Part shown: positions 26,248 to 37,420 of the stretch, in pieces
Position numbering within the stretch: the stretch's first letter is position 1
How the letters are laid out: every line of letters begins with the position of its first letter
DNA from: Neckera pumila
Taxonomy: Eukaryota; Streptophyta; Bryopsida; Hypnales; Neckeraceae
Direction: 5' to 3'
DNA: 64,000 bases
Assembly (NCBI GenBank): GCA_963969595.1
Contig: OZ018409.1
Location: forward strand, 14,788,975-14,852,974
Notes under the pieces: generated by a model
What the model saw: only the letters and a program-made list of their open reading frames with translations
The model's database searches: none
Told to the model about the DNA's origin: nothing
Position numbers and translations under genes: made by a program

Positions 26248-26333
26248 TCAAATAATCCAAATTAGTAAGTGGCTATTGAAGCTAGTTGCCTTTGTCAATT
26301 AGGTTCAATAACCACTTAATTTAGATTATTTGA
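26248..26333. repeat. Hairpin 2, about 30-nt arms
   Basis: TCAAATAATCCAAATTAGTA... pairs with TAATTTAGATTATTTGA. The loop is about 25 nt. Confidence 0.85.
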
Positions 26334-26334
26334 G

Positions 26335-26430
26335 ACTAAGTTTTTTTCAATGAAGTCAAATTAAATCTAATTAAGCCAAATTCTATGGCTTGATTGAATT
26401 TAATTTGACCTCATGGAAAAAAATTAAGTT
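26335..26430. repeat. Hairpin 3, about 40-nt arms
   Basis: Inner arms GTCAAATTAAATCTAATT / GAATTTAATTTGAC close on AAGCCAAATTC...TGGCTT. Outer arms extend through TTTTTTTCAATGA / TCATGGAAAAAAA. Confidence 0.85.
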
Positions 26431-27140
26431 AAAACAATGTTTGTAACATTAAAAACTACGGATACAATTGTCCATGTGTTTAAAGAAAAAGAAAAGAAAA
26501 GTATGGATATATTTTTTATTCGCGAAAATAGTCATGGCTTGACTATTTTCCATTTTTTGCAAAAGTCACTGACTACTCACTATGGCCACTCACTATGGCC
26601 ACTAACTATTCACTATGGCCACTTTTGTGAATGTCAGGCCAACCTTTTAGTAGCCTAGTTTAGTTACTTTGAAGCAGCCCTCCAGAAGCACAAATGGATT
26701 AACTAATGGGTTAACTTTTAGAATTAAAGAATCTGAGTGGCATTGTAACTCCACCTAAATCTTGGGCTCAATGTCCCATATCCTCCTCGATGATTGGTAT
26801 GTTTAAATTGACATGAGGTAGAGATATCTATAATGGATAGTCTCCTATAATAGGATGCCCTATGATAGACGTTAGTTGGATCTATTGTTGATTGAAAAAG
26901 ATTTGATTTGCTGAGACTGATTGGCTCACACTTGATTAGGAAGATGTTCAAAGGCTAGTTGTTTTAGGTGAACCTATGAGACAAGGATGGATCCAAATGG
27001 AAAATCCACATTTGTATTGAATAAAATATCTATATTTGAAAAAAAAAATTCAATTTTTGCATGCCTCATCATCCAATTTTTGCACACTTTGAACGCAATC
27101 TCTCAATGAATTTTGCATCTCTACAGGCTGAAATGCTTAA
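26431..27140. other. AT-rich non-coding with a short minisatellite
   Basis: At 26570-26620 a 14-15-bp unit (CACTATGGCCACT) repeats about four times. No gene recognised. Confidence 0.4.
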
Positions 27141-28650
27141 GTTATCCAATATAGGTACCTCTACCTAAGCCGTACAACGTTGGTCTAAACATTGGAAACC
27201 CGCCCCCAAAAGGCTCACCGAAAAGGCTGACAGTCTTGCAGTCTTTCGGGCTTAGGGAAAAGGATTTCCTGTTCCATGTGGGTTGCTGGAGCCGAAACAT
27301 GCTCCGTGAGTCCCACCACCGATCGGGAAAGCGTGCGCTACGTCCTCGCCGTGAAAAATCATTCTTGGATACTCGAAACCAGCAATTCAAGCACGCACAC
27401 GTAAGTCACAGTACGCTCAATAAGCAAGCACACGTACAGTACAGTTCAAGCAAGCTCACAATTAATGCACCAGTTGCAGAAGTCCAAAATGTTTACTCAA
27501 TGTATTTTTGAAGAATTCTATTGTACAATGTCAAATGATGATCGAATCGCATACTCTAGAAATGGAATGTGGACTCAAAATATCAATTGCCCAATTTGAA
27601 TTTTAAACCGACTTCCCTCCCAGTTCGGATTATCAGATCGAAGTTTCCCTCACTGACAATCAGTCTGCACATGGAATCAACGCAGGAATCATAGAAAAGC
27701 TGCCATCACAGAGAATTAGCGACACGAATTTCCTCCATATACATGGCAAACTGTTGGGAAATTAATGGCGATCCGAGAACGAGACAAACTCCCTGTCACG
27801 ATGTCCTTTGAAACCAAGTTACCAACAGGGCCACTCTACTTAATTGGACACAGAATGTGACGCCGTGAGATTTCGACTGACAGACTTGGGGCACAGCGTC
27901 TAGGGCAGGGGCTCATTCCAAGTATAAAAGTTTAAATAATTAACCAACTGAATTAGTGGTCCTGTCCTAAGTGGTGACTGTGTCTGAAAGGTGTGGTTGA
28001 TGGCGATTGCGCTGGCGATGTTAGTGGGTCCTTTCCGAAAAATCATCATTTCACCTCTAGATCTAGAGCTAGCGAGGGGATGGATTGATTCAAGACCGGA
28101 AGATCACGAGCTGGGCCACGCAAGATTGCTGCTCTCTGCTGCTACATGGGTACGACTGACTGACTGACTGACTGACTGCTGTCGCTTGATAATGCAATCC
28201 AATAGATCCATCGAGCACAACTGGTTGGGACTCGATCGACCGTGCAGTGGATAAACCACTTTGACAGATCGATGCAATCCATGCACGTACGAGCACTGCT
28301 CGATTAATGCTAGCACTTGAGTTAATGCCTGGGTTGGTGGACGCATATCCAAATCGAGACGAATAGAAAGGTCACTGACAAGTCCCAGTGAGATCAATTC
28401 GCAAAGTTCAACTTCGGAGTCGATGGATCTACGTTGCAGATCGAAACCCGTAGAGATAGATAGAGAATTGTACGCGTGATCGATTCTAGCTAGCTACAGT
28501 AGGTTTCATGGGGAAATCCGAAGTGGGATCGAAGAAGAGGAAGAATGCTTACTGTGTGGAGCGAGTCCGAATGCTGCTCGGTCAATATAGGCTAGCGCTA
28601 GTGGAACGCCATTAATTGAACGAGCTAGTGCAGGAGCGGCAGCATTCAGA
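27141..28650 (+). promoter_or_regulatory. Upstream region of the phototropin gene
   Basis: GC content rises sharply from about 27.15 kb. A TATAAAAG box at 27923-27930 lies about 720 bp before the ATG and is a candidate core promoter. A (GACT)n microsatellite at 28154-28178 would then lie in the leader. An additional 5' non-coding exon cannot be excluded. Function inferred only from position and composition. Confidence 0.4.
28154..28178. repeat. (GACT)n microsatellite
   Basis: About six GACT units in the presumed phototropin leader. The serine/valine/glutamine repeats in antisense frames come from it. Confidence 0.95.
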
Positions 28651-31600
28651 ATGGCGATGGGGACGGACACTCCGAGGTGCAGCACCGGGCGCGTCGGCAA
28701 TCGCAACAAGGGATCACTCGAAGTTTTCGGGGGCGCCCCGCGTCTCCTGCAAGCCGGCGTCTTCGCTCAACCCCCACCAGCCACATATCATGAGGAAGAC
28801 ACCCCGAGGACTCGCAGTTCTCTCTTTGAAAGTATGATGATCGACTCCACAACCGCCAGCAGTCTGGGTCGCAGCTTGGGGAGATCATTCTCCGAGCGAA
28901 CAAGCGGGACCCAGAATTTTTCCCAAGCTATGGCTGATCGGGACCTAAAAAAAGACTGGAACGCTCTCGCGGCGCCCCCGATTCGCCGCTACTCCCTTGA
29001 AGAGGGCAAAGCGGATCCCGTGTACTCGGGATACCGGCAGTCCTCGGGGATGATCTCCACGGAAGTGCAGCGCGCGTTGTCCACGTTCCAACAGGCGTTC
29101 GTGGTGACGGACGCCACGCAGCCCGACTGTCCGATCATGTTCGCGAGCGCCTGTTTCCTCACCATGACGGGTTACAGCCATGGCGAAGTTATTGGTCGTA
29201 ACTGCCGGTTCTTGCAAGGGCCGCGGACGGATTGCAACGAAGTGGCGCGTATTCGGGAAGCGTTACGATGCGAACGCAACTTCTCTGGGAGGTTGCTGAA
29301 TTATAAGAAGAATGGAAGACCCTTTTGGAATTTGCTCACCATTACGCCTATACGCGACGCTCACGATCGTGTCATCATGTGTATTGGGTATGATTATCCG
29401 TCACGATTACGAATGCCATCAATCTGTGCTGATTGTTACTGTTTTTGATGAATCGGTACTGATTGGGAGGCAAATTAGACCTCTCTGCTCTCGGGATGAG
29501 ATGAAGGTCAAGTGGATCAAAAATAGCCCTTGTAGGTCAAAGCGGACGTACTGTTGTGAGTCCCACCCCTGGCTTCATCTCCAGGTGTTGTTGTATGGGT
29601 TTCTTTTTCGCCGTTCAAACAAACTTCAATGAGTGGCAAAAAAAATAAAAAAATCTTTACTGATTGTTGCTGCTAGATCAATCTGGTTTTATTGCAAGGC
29701 GGATCTGACAATGCACTTGTGACGGTCACCAGAATGCAGGCGGAAGTGAGCAAGCACACGGAGGGATGTCGAGAGAACGCGCTGCGTCCCAACGGGCTCT
29801 CCACGTCGCTCATTCGTTATGAATGTGGGTGAAGTTTCATCTCTCGCTGTAACCCTAAATCCACTTGCATCAGGGTTTTCGGTAAAATCAATATTGTTTC
29901 AGTAAATTTTAGACCGCATCATAAAAATAATCCTACGGAGTAAAACAAAAGACCCTTTTAAATCATGAGGCTGAACCATCAGAGTACATGCGAGCTGAAT
30001 CGTGGGCAATTAAAGCATCGGTCTTGCCATGTTCCTTCTGTTGTGGGATTTGCTGATTCTTTATACGGAGTTCTCTAAAAGTTCTTGTAACAGTCTACCT
30101 TTACTGATACCAACGTGAACTGCATCGACCCGTTTTCCTTGATGTACACCAGGTTGCATACCGTAATTTGCCTACTGAGGTTTTGTTTGGAATTTGAACT
30201 TGCACTCCCGAACATCCATTTAAGAGAAAGTGTTGTGAATAAACTCTGCACAGGTAGCTGCTGTGCCTGTGTCTGCATTGATGAGATTTTCTGTTGTGTG
30301 AATTTGCTTTGAGTGCAGCTCGGCAGCTCGACCAAGCTACAGATGCAGTGACTGAGATCGCGGGAGCATTCCGCAAAACCTACCTGTCGGTGGAGCCCCA
30401 AGCAGACGTCGACGTCGACAAAGGGCACCACCCAAACCCCCTCATCCCCAGCAGAAACTCGAACTATTATAACCTCGGACATAATCTGCAGCTTGGGCGT
30501 TCAAGCAATCAATCAAGATGGGATTCAAGACGGGATTCAAAAGCGTCTGAGCCGTGTGCATCGCCAAGTATCATTCCCCAACCACGAAAGAAAAGAAGAA
30601 TCTCCAAGTTCATGTCCTTGTTAGGATTCTCAACCAAGTGCAGCTCCCAAAGACGAGAAGATCACGAGAATGCTATTGAGGTTCGCATGCTAAGCAGTGA
30701 TGACGACGACGAAGATCGCGCTCAGGTGATTCGTCGTGCCTTCGACTTGGCCACATCGCTGGAGCGAATCGAGAAGAACTTCGTCATCACGGATCCCCGG
30801 TTGCCTGATAACCCCATCGTAAGCTACAATCTTACACAGGAGTCCTTTTTTGTCCAACAGCGTACACTACTGAATGTCCAGTGACGATAGATTTGTATAC
30901 ACTAGGGATGGAAGACACATAGGGTAGGCTACTGAATATATGTCCAGTGATGTTTAAATAGGATAGTTACACTAGGATACACTAGGAATCGATCTGATGG
31001 AGGTACATGTGGAATGTTTTGCAAGTGCTGCAGACTGAGAAGCCGTTTTGGAATTTGGAACCGATCATCACGGGAACCTATTCTGTTATCACTGCACTAT
31101 GAGAAACGTAGTCATTTCCAATATTATTATCGTCAATTTTGCTATGGTTTGGCAGTGAAAAGAAGACCTGACTTGGAAGTGGTTCATGATTCATTGTAAA
31201 ACCATTATTGCAACATAAAAAAATCCATTGCAAAAGTGTATAGTACAGAAATACTTGAAGTTTACTACAAACTAGCTGGACATTCAGTAGTGGACCCTAT
31301 GTGTCCTCCATTCGTAGTGTATCTTAGTGTATCATCGTATTCCATCATCACTGGACATTGACTATGAAACTCTTCAAAAACTGCATAGATGGATATTTTG
31401 GATTTTTCTCCAGCTATACTCATCACTGATGCACAGCGATTCTCGTTCGAATCGATCTCTGAGCTCGCATGTATTCTTGGTGCAGATCTTTGCATCCGAC
31501 CAGTTTCTGGAGCTCACCGAGTACACCCGGGAGGATGTGTTGGGGTGCAACTGCCGATTCTTACAAGGGCCGGAGACGGATCCTGCTACCGTGCGTCAGA

Positions 31601-33965
31601 TCAAAGACGCCATTGCTGAGTGCCGAGATATCACTGTGCAGCTGGTGAACTACACCAAGAGTGGTATGTAGCACTCAATTCCATTCCTTTTGCCATCAAT
31701 CCACTTCTCTTATGCTGAACTTCCATGCTGTGTCGGAATCAGAAAGAGCTTTCCAGAGTCTGGAATTGACTTTGTCCAATTCCGTGAAGCTTTCACTTTG
31801 ACATGAGTAGGGGAAAACTGCATTTTAAGAGTAACTTTTGACTTTGTCCAGTGCCATGAAGCTTTCACTTTGACATGAGTAGGAGAAAACTACTACGTAC
31901 ATTTTAAGAGTACCTTTTGGTTGCCCTGTTGCCACACTAAAAGAAACCCCAAAGCTCAAGTTCAATGTTAAAAAATAATTTTCCAGAAATCAAAAATCAT
32001 AAACTTGTCTCTACCGAAAATTTGCCAACCAACAGTTCCAGTTCTCCTCTTGCAATTGTTGCACACTTCCATGTAGAGTTCTGGAATTTCGTTTGTCTCT
32101 TCTACAAATATTTGTCATTTCTGCGTGCATGGAAGTTCACTCTAATCCTTCAAACTAAATTCGTGGAATAGAATGGATAGTGCAAAATTGCAAGAAATTA
32201 GCAGTTTTCCAGAGGATTGATTGGAAGCTCATCAGAAGGGTGTGTTCATCAGGTTTTAGTGGTTGTGGTGAAGATTTGAACAATTGTTCCAATCGCAAAT
32301 CTAGAACTGTCTTGTTTTTTCTGAGAAATTCCTGCTTGCACACTGATCTCAGTTTCGTCGATTGGGAAACTGACGTGTTTTAAAATGACTATCTATCTCC
32401 GTTTAGATCTATACCTGTACTAGTTTTAAGAGCTTGAATGTCACGATTTGGGCACTCTGAAACTTGACCATGATTTGGAATCTGATAGGTGTGTGGAATG
32501 TTTTGCAAGTGCTGCAGGGAGGCCATTTTGGAATCTCTTCCACCTGCATGCTGTGCGTGATCCTAAGGTGTGTTCTCGGTCCAACATCCGTGAATTTTAT
32601 CCCCTCAAGGACCATGGAGCTCAAATTGGGTCTCGTGTTTTTTTTGTTGGAGTTTTGAGTAGGTCATATGGAGACTCTTTTTGGTCCAATTTTAGGCAAT
32701 GCATGAAGTGCACGTGACTGGTTCGGGTGACATCAAATTTGGCTCCACCTGAATACGATGAAGCGTACATAAACCAAAGAAGTTCAAGGTCTTATGAAGA
32801 CTTTCATTTATCCAATTTGGTTTTTTGGGGACGAAATTTGTGCAGTGTTCTTCACTGGTGTAGGTGACAAAAAACTTGGCCCCATCGGAATTTTGCTTTT
32901 CAAAATGTAATCAATAAAAAGTGGTTAGTTTCAAACCATGATTCCATTGTGCTTCAGGGGTAATATTCAGTTAATTTGATGCAGGGCGAGTTGCAGTACT
33001 TCATTGGAGTGCAGCAGAATCCACAGGGGCGTCTGTCCGACCACACCGAGCGAGAACGAGCGAAAATGGTACCAATCTCAACTTTCTTGCAGGCAGGAAT
33101 TCTAGATAGAATTATTCACCACTTGCTTTGAGATCTGAGATAACGGAAACCTAATTGTGACTTGTTTACCAAACCATCTCATCTAGATTCTTGCCTAAAA
33201 TGTATGCCCTCTAAATATGATTAAGGTTTGAGGTTGATTTTGGATAAACCTATTTTCAGCATTTTGAAAATTCAGCGTTTATTCATACATTTATATGTGA
33301 AATATGCATGCAAAGAGAATCTTGAATCTCCTCTTGATTCCCAACAAAATCCCACAATAATCTAGACACTTTAGCAACAGGAACAATGCTCCAATTGATG
33401 CTTATTCAGACAATTTTAGGTGCAGTTACATTAACTGATTGGCATTTGACCTTGACTCAAGGGGCAACAGACCGCCAGCACCATCAACGATGCAGTTCGT
33501 GAGGTTCCCGATGCAAATCTGGTGAGTAGAAGTGCTCCATCACCACCCTGATGTACCTAGTAATCAATTCCACCAGTGCTTGCTGCATTTTTTTTCAACT
33601 TTTTTCTGCCTTCATGGGAGAATTCATGCATCTTAACATTATTCAGCAATGAGCCAAGGTAATATTCAACTCTTTTAAAGACGACCTTATTTTCTTTTCT
33701 GACAAAAACTTAATGAAATTGAGGTACTAGTGACACTATTCCGCAAAGATACCATGCCACTCCAATCTACTGAAGAATGTGAGTGACATGATTGATAGAG
33801 TCCAGAGAGGCTTTGGTCCATTCATTCCAAGCCCGTCTTCCCCAAACTGCGCACGCAGGGCTCTCCAGCATGGAAGGAAATTCTTAAGTCCAGGAGCAAT
33901 GGCGACAAGTTGGGGTTGAAGAGCTTCAGGCCCATGAAACCTCTCGGATTCGGGGACACTGGAAG
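28651..33965 (+). CDS. PHOT: Phototropin, LOV1-LOV2 part; kinase exons not found (3' partial)
   Basis: Blue-light receptor of the phototropin family: two FMN-binding LOV domains normally followed by an AGC-type Ser/Thr kinase at the plasma membrane. Eight GT-AG exons keep one frame: 28651-29387, 29733-29824, 30319-30818, 31486-31663, 32518-32567, 32985-33068, 33462-33521, 33799-33965 (622 codons plus two bases). LOV1 spans about residues 140-255 with photoactive Cys185 in GRNCRFLQGP. The inter-LOV linker starts with the family motif EVSKHTEG and later has an acidic DDDDED run. LOV2 spans about 430-535 with Cys466 in NCRFLQGP, then WNLFHL and GELQYFIGVQ. A J-alpha-like linker and DAVREVPDANL follow, then the kinase entry ending FGDTG. 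The start is the first Met after an in-frame TAG at 28588. After the donor at 33966 no kinase exon is visible. LOV2 has Cys464 where Arg is usual. Family identity is firm; whether the gene is functional is open. Confidence 0.93.
30862..31355. mobile_element. Inverted-repeat insertion in phototropin intron 3, carrying an exon-like fragment
   Basis: CACTACTGAATGTCCAGTG near 30865 and GGATGGAAGACACATAGGGT near 30907 are matched in inverted order near 31275-31310 (GGACATTCAGTAGTG, ACCCTATGTGTCCTCC). Between the arms, 31003-31062 repeats the acceptor and start of phototropin exon 5 (GTGGAATGTTTTGCAAGTGC, then TTTTGGAAT). Confidence 0.6.
31765..31922. repeat. Tandem duplication of about 85 bp in phototropin intron 4
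   Basis: Two units share TGACTTTGTCCA, then GAAGCTTTCACTTTGACATG, AGTAGG and TTTTAAGAGTA. Confidence 0.8.
32645..32905. repeat. Imperfect duplication in phototropin intron 5
   Basis: Two related segments end GGTGACATCAAATTTGGCTCC (near 32727) and GGTGACAAAAAACTTGGCCCC (near 32865). Low-copy, non-coding. Confidence 0.4.
33145..33445. repeat. Diverged copy of the 12.05-kb MITE-like element in phototropin intron 6
   Basis: Shares GCCTAAAATGTA, CCTATTTTCAG, GCATGCAAAGAGAATCT (compare GCATTCTAAGAGAATCT) and AATCCCACAAT, and ends TTTTAGGTGCAGTTAC, in the same order as 12046-12330. Confidence 0.65.
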
Positions 33966-35310
33966 GTGAAGCCGTCGTTTCCATCGACTCCTGAAGTTTG
34001 AAGCTAAGTTTGTCATTGCTTCCAATTTATGGACTAGGTAATGTGAGATTAGAGCCTCATTTACGTACGGCAAGTCTCCGGAGTTTGTAGAGTTTTGCAT
34101 TGCAGAAGCAGAAGTGGAAGCGATTTGTTTGGCTTCCCCTCACAATTGTATACTTTGTTATCTTTTCTCACTTACATTAGATATCTCCTTTTTGCTTACA
34201 ATTACTCCATTTAGTGAAATGTAAATGAGGGCCATACAAAGATTTTCGCTTCCACTTCTGCTTCATTGACGAAGCAGGTTTGCTCACACGTCTTCACACA
34301 CTACATTCGAAGCAATGAAATGTGGTGCTTGTGAAAATAAGGATTTGCTTGCATTTTTGTGCCCGTATAAATGACCCTTTATTATGAGAAATAACATGGC
34401 GAGCCGTGAGATTGGCAAGGGATGTTATTTTTGTAAGGAAGTTGTGCTTTCAGACTATAAGGCATAATGTTAACGGAGGGTCTTGTTCTATCATATTCAA
34501 TCATAGGTTTAGAAAAGACACCATAACAATAAAGCCGATGTTATGATTATGAAATACAATCATGCTCTCCGTATCTAATATTTGATTGCCATTTCTAAAA
34601 CATACGAATGGGCTTTGTTACTTAGAAGAGAATACATTGGTTATTACTTTGTATTTTTTATATCCAAGGTTGTTACATTGTAGGAAAAATGTACTTGGTA
34701 TGGTCTTTTCATATATAGCATCAATATTCCTCTTAACCACTTAAAAGTGTCATTAGTATTCTTAAAATTGATACCATTCATTAATCAATGCAATTATATT
34801 AAAATCCTAGGATTGCTGCTGTACAAATTTAGGCAAAAATTGAATTTTGTAGTGATACTAATTTTTTGAAAAATACTAATTTTTCCTCTCACTAATAGGA
34901 CCAATTAGCATATAGTGTACAATAGAAATCTAATTTTTACATAAATTAGTACAATAGCCGCCCTAGAATTCTATAAAATAGAATCAAATGTTCTACTAGC
35001 TCAAATATAGGACTTCCCAAAACTAACTTGAAAACATATATATAGAAGAAGAATTAAAAGTAGTTACTCATAGATAAAGAGAAAGTTTTAGAATGTAAAA
35101 TGAAGAAAGTGAGGTTCTATATGTAAGTCCAAAAGGAGACTATTTGCAATTCCCCATGAGTTAAACATCAACCCTCCCCCCTTGATCTTCCAGGAGATTT
35201 GCAACATTTATTGTCAATTTTTGTAATTTTTGTAAATTGATATAACTTTGGGCTCCAAAAATTGTGACAATCTTCTACATAGCATATTAGGACAAAGATG
35301 TCTCAATAAA
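33966..35310. other. Non-coding stretch after the last phototropin exon
   Basis: No kinase exon recognised on either strand. GAAGCAGAAGTGGAAGCG at about 34104 is inverted at about 34247, and CCTCATTTAC at 34052 is inverted at 34221, suggesting a small MITE-like insertion at about 34.05-34.26 kb. The rest is AT-rich. Confidence 0.5.
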
Positions 35311-37362
35311 CCCTATAAGAAACCCGCTTTTTTTCCAGACATGCAATTTTGACATCAGCGTATCCCTTGCAGTATCCTCTCGCGTAAAAGTCGATGTCAG
35401 TTTTTTTGCGTTATGGCTGACATGCAAAAAACATCAAAAATCTCAAATAATATGGCCTAATGTTTTCATGTCAAGGGTTGAACATCAGAAAAGACATGGA
35501 TCCAGGGATTATTGAAATTTAGCCATGTGGCTGTCACGTTAGTGCTATGTCAGCGATGGAGGCCACATGTGCAATTTTTTCATCTAGTCCATTGATGACA
35601 TGACAGATGACGTGTCAGCAGAAAAAATGACGTGGCATCCACTAAAGATGATGTGGCAGGCCTAGGCAGCATAGTTTTATACCGTCCAGATGCTTTTTGA
35701 ATATTTTTTGAAATGTCAAATTAAACGTTCAAATGTTTTTTAAGACGTCAACTTAGACATCTTGACGTTTTTTGTGATGTCAACTTAAACGTCCAAATGT
35801 TTTACAGCATCATCTTAGACATTTGCATTCCATCATGAACACCTCTTGAAATGTCCAGTATGATTTAAATGAACAAAATCATGTCACCTCTGATATTCAT
35901 ATGATTGAATGTATTGTTTAATATGATGTTAATATGGACAGTGACACATTTCCTACATAACACACATATGCATTTTATAATATCCAATATAGCATATTAT
36001 ACACAATATCCTATACATAATCTCCCATACATCATACGCCATGTACTATATAAAATACACTATATATAATATGCCATACATAATACACCATATTTGGCAA
36101 ATACATCACATGGCTTTAAAAATCATTGATTGTGATGTAAATAGAGAGGACAAGAGAAGCCTTTTATACAAGTGAAGTGCTAAGAGGTAAAACAAACCAT
36201 ATGAGATATAGGTGATTGCAAAAAACACTTCACGTTTTTGGCTCAAAATGCACTTTTTTGGTCATAGGACTGGCAGTACTATGTAGTACTATGTTTCTGC
36301 AGTACCCCTATAGATCTCAACCATTGATTCAAGACATCTGCTGATCTCACCCATTGATTCTGTACTATGTAGTACTATGCAGTACTATAGACTGCTGTGA
36401 AGTACTACAGAAGCCACTGGGAGCATAAAATAGTAGAAAAGGGGTCTCTGCATCTTTATATTTTTAATAATTCAAAAAAAATTCAAAAAATAAAAACCAA
36501 AAAATCTATTTGGCTAGAGAAGATTGCGCTCACATTGCACCAAAAAATTACTGGAGGAAAAATTTTCCCTCTTCATAACCTTCACGCAAAGGAAGGTCAT
36601 GTTGAACCCATATGCAATATGACTACAAGCTTTGTGCACTACAATAAAAGGCTTAAGCACGAACGCAAAATAATGTATGTTCATATTCTCACAGACATTG
36701 CTGAAGGTGATATCTAAGTACAATGAATATCTATAAATATATTTGCGGACGTTAACATTGACGTCCATGACTCTAGTGTAGGAAAGGGCACGTCTCCAAC
36801 AAAAAAGAGGACACTCACATGTTGGAGATGGCATTGTCATCTCTATTGATGTCTATATAGACATGTAGATGTCAACTAGGATGTCTACAAAGACAGTGCC
36901 TAATGTGCATCAGAGCACTCTAGCATGATGATGTGGCATGCCACGTCAACACATTTCTACGTCACCTACCACATCAGACATCTTGGTCAATCTTTTTTCC
37001 ACGGGCATGTCATTTGGCTGCCCCTTTCTTTTCTTTTTCTTTTTACCTTGGACAGATTCTTTTTTTTCATAGCAGTAAAAATAATTGACTTATCCGCAGT
37101 CAAAACAAACAAGATTGCTGACGTGGCAATCCATGTTTTTGTAGACATGTAAAAATGAATACATGCCTTCAATTGTGTCTAAAAAGACATTGCCGTCTTC
37201 CAAAGCATCACTATGTTTGTACATAAATCTATAGATGCTTAGCTGAACATCTATGAAATTTCAACTCCGGGGGCCGACCGCCGATAGACAGCATGATGTC
37301 CTGTTAGATATATATCCATGTCTAAGGCCTGACACCAAAAAAGACATGGATTTCTTATAGTG
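35311..37362. mobile_element. CACTA-like non-autonomous DNA transposon
   Basis: The right end reads as CACTATAAGAAATCCATG on the - strand. The left end CCCTATAAGAAACC differs by one base in the CACTA motif. AAA flanks both ends, fitting the 3-bp target duplication of CACTA elements. Subterminal parts are dense in GACATC/GATGTC and GACGT motifs, as in CACTA subterminal repeats. No transposase frame; short frames inside are unremarkable. Confidence 0.65.
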
Positions 37363-37420
37363 AAATATACAATTCAAAAAGAAGCAAGCCATACACAACA
37401 TATTCAAGACACATGATCTC

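Noticed and set aside
28104..28397. Antisense frame with VSQS repeats upstream of phototropin
   Set aside because: Translation of the (GACT)n microsatellite and flanks; no protein motif.
28651..33965. A neochrome (phytochrome-phototropin fusion)
   Set aside because: An in-frame stop lies just upstream of the ATG and no phytochrome GAF/PHY sequence is seen before LOV1.
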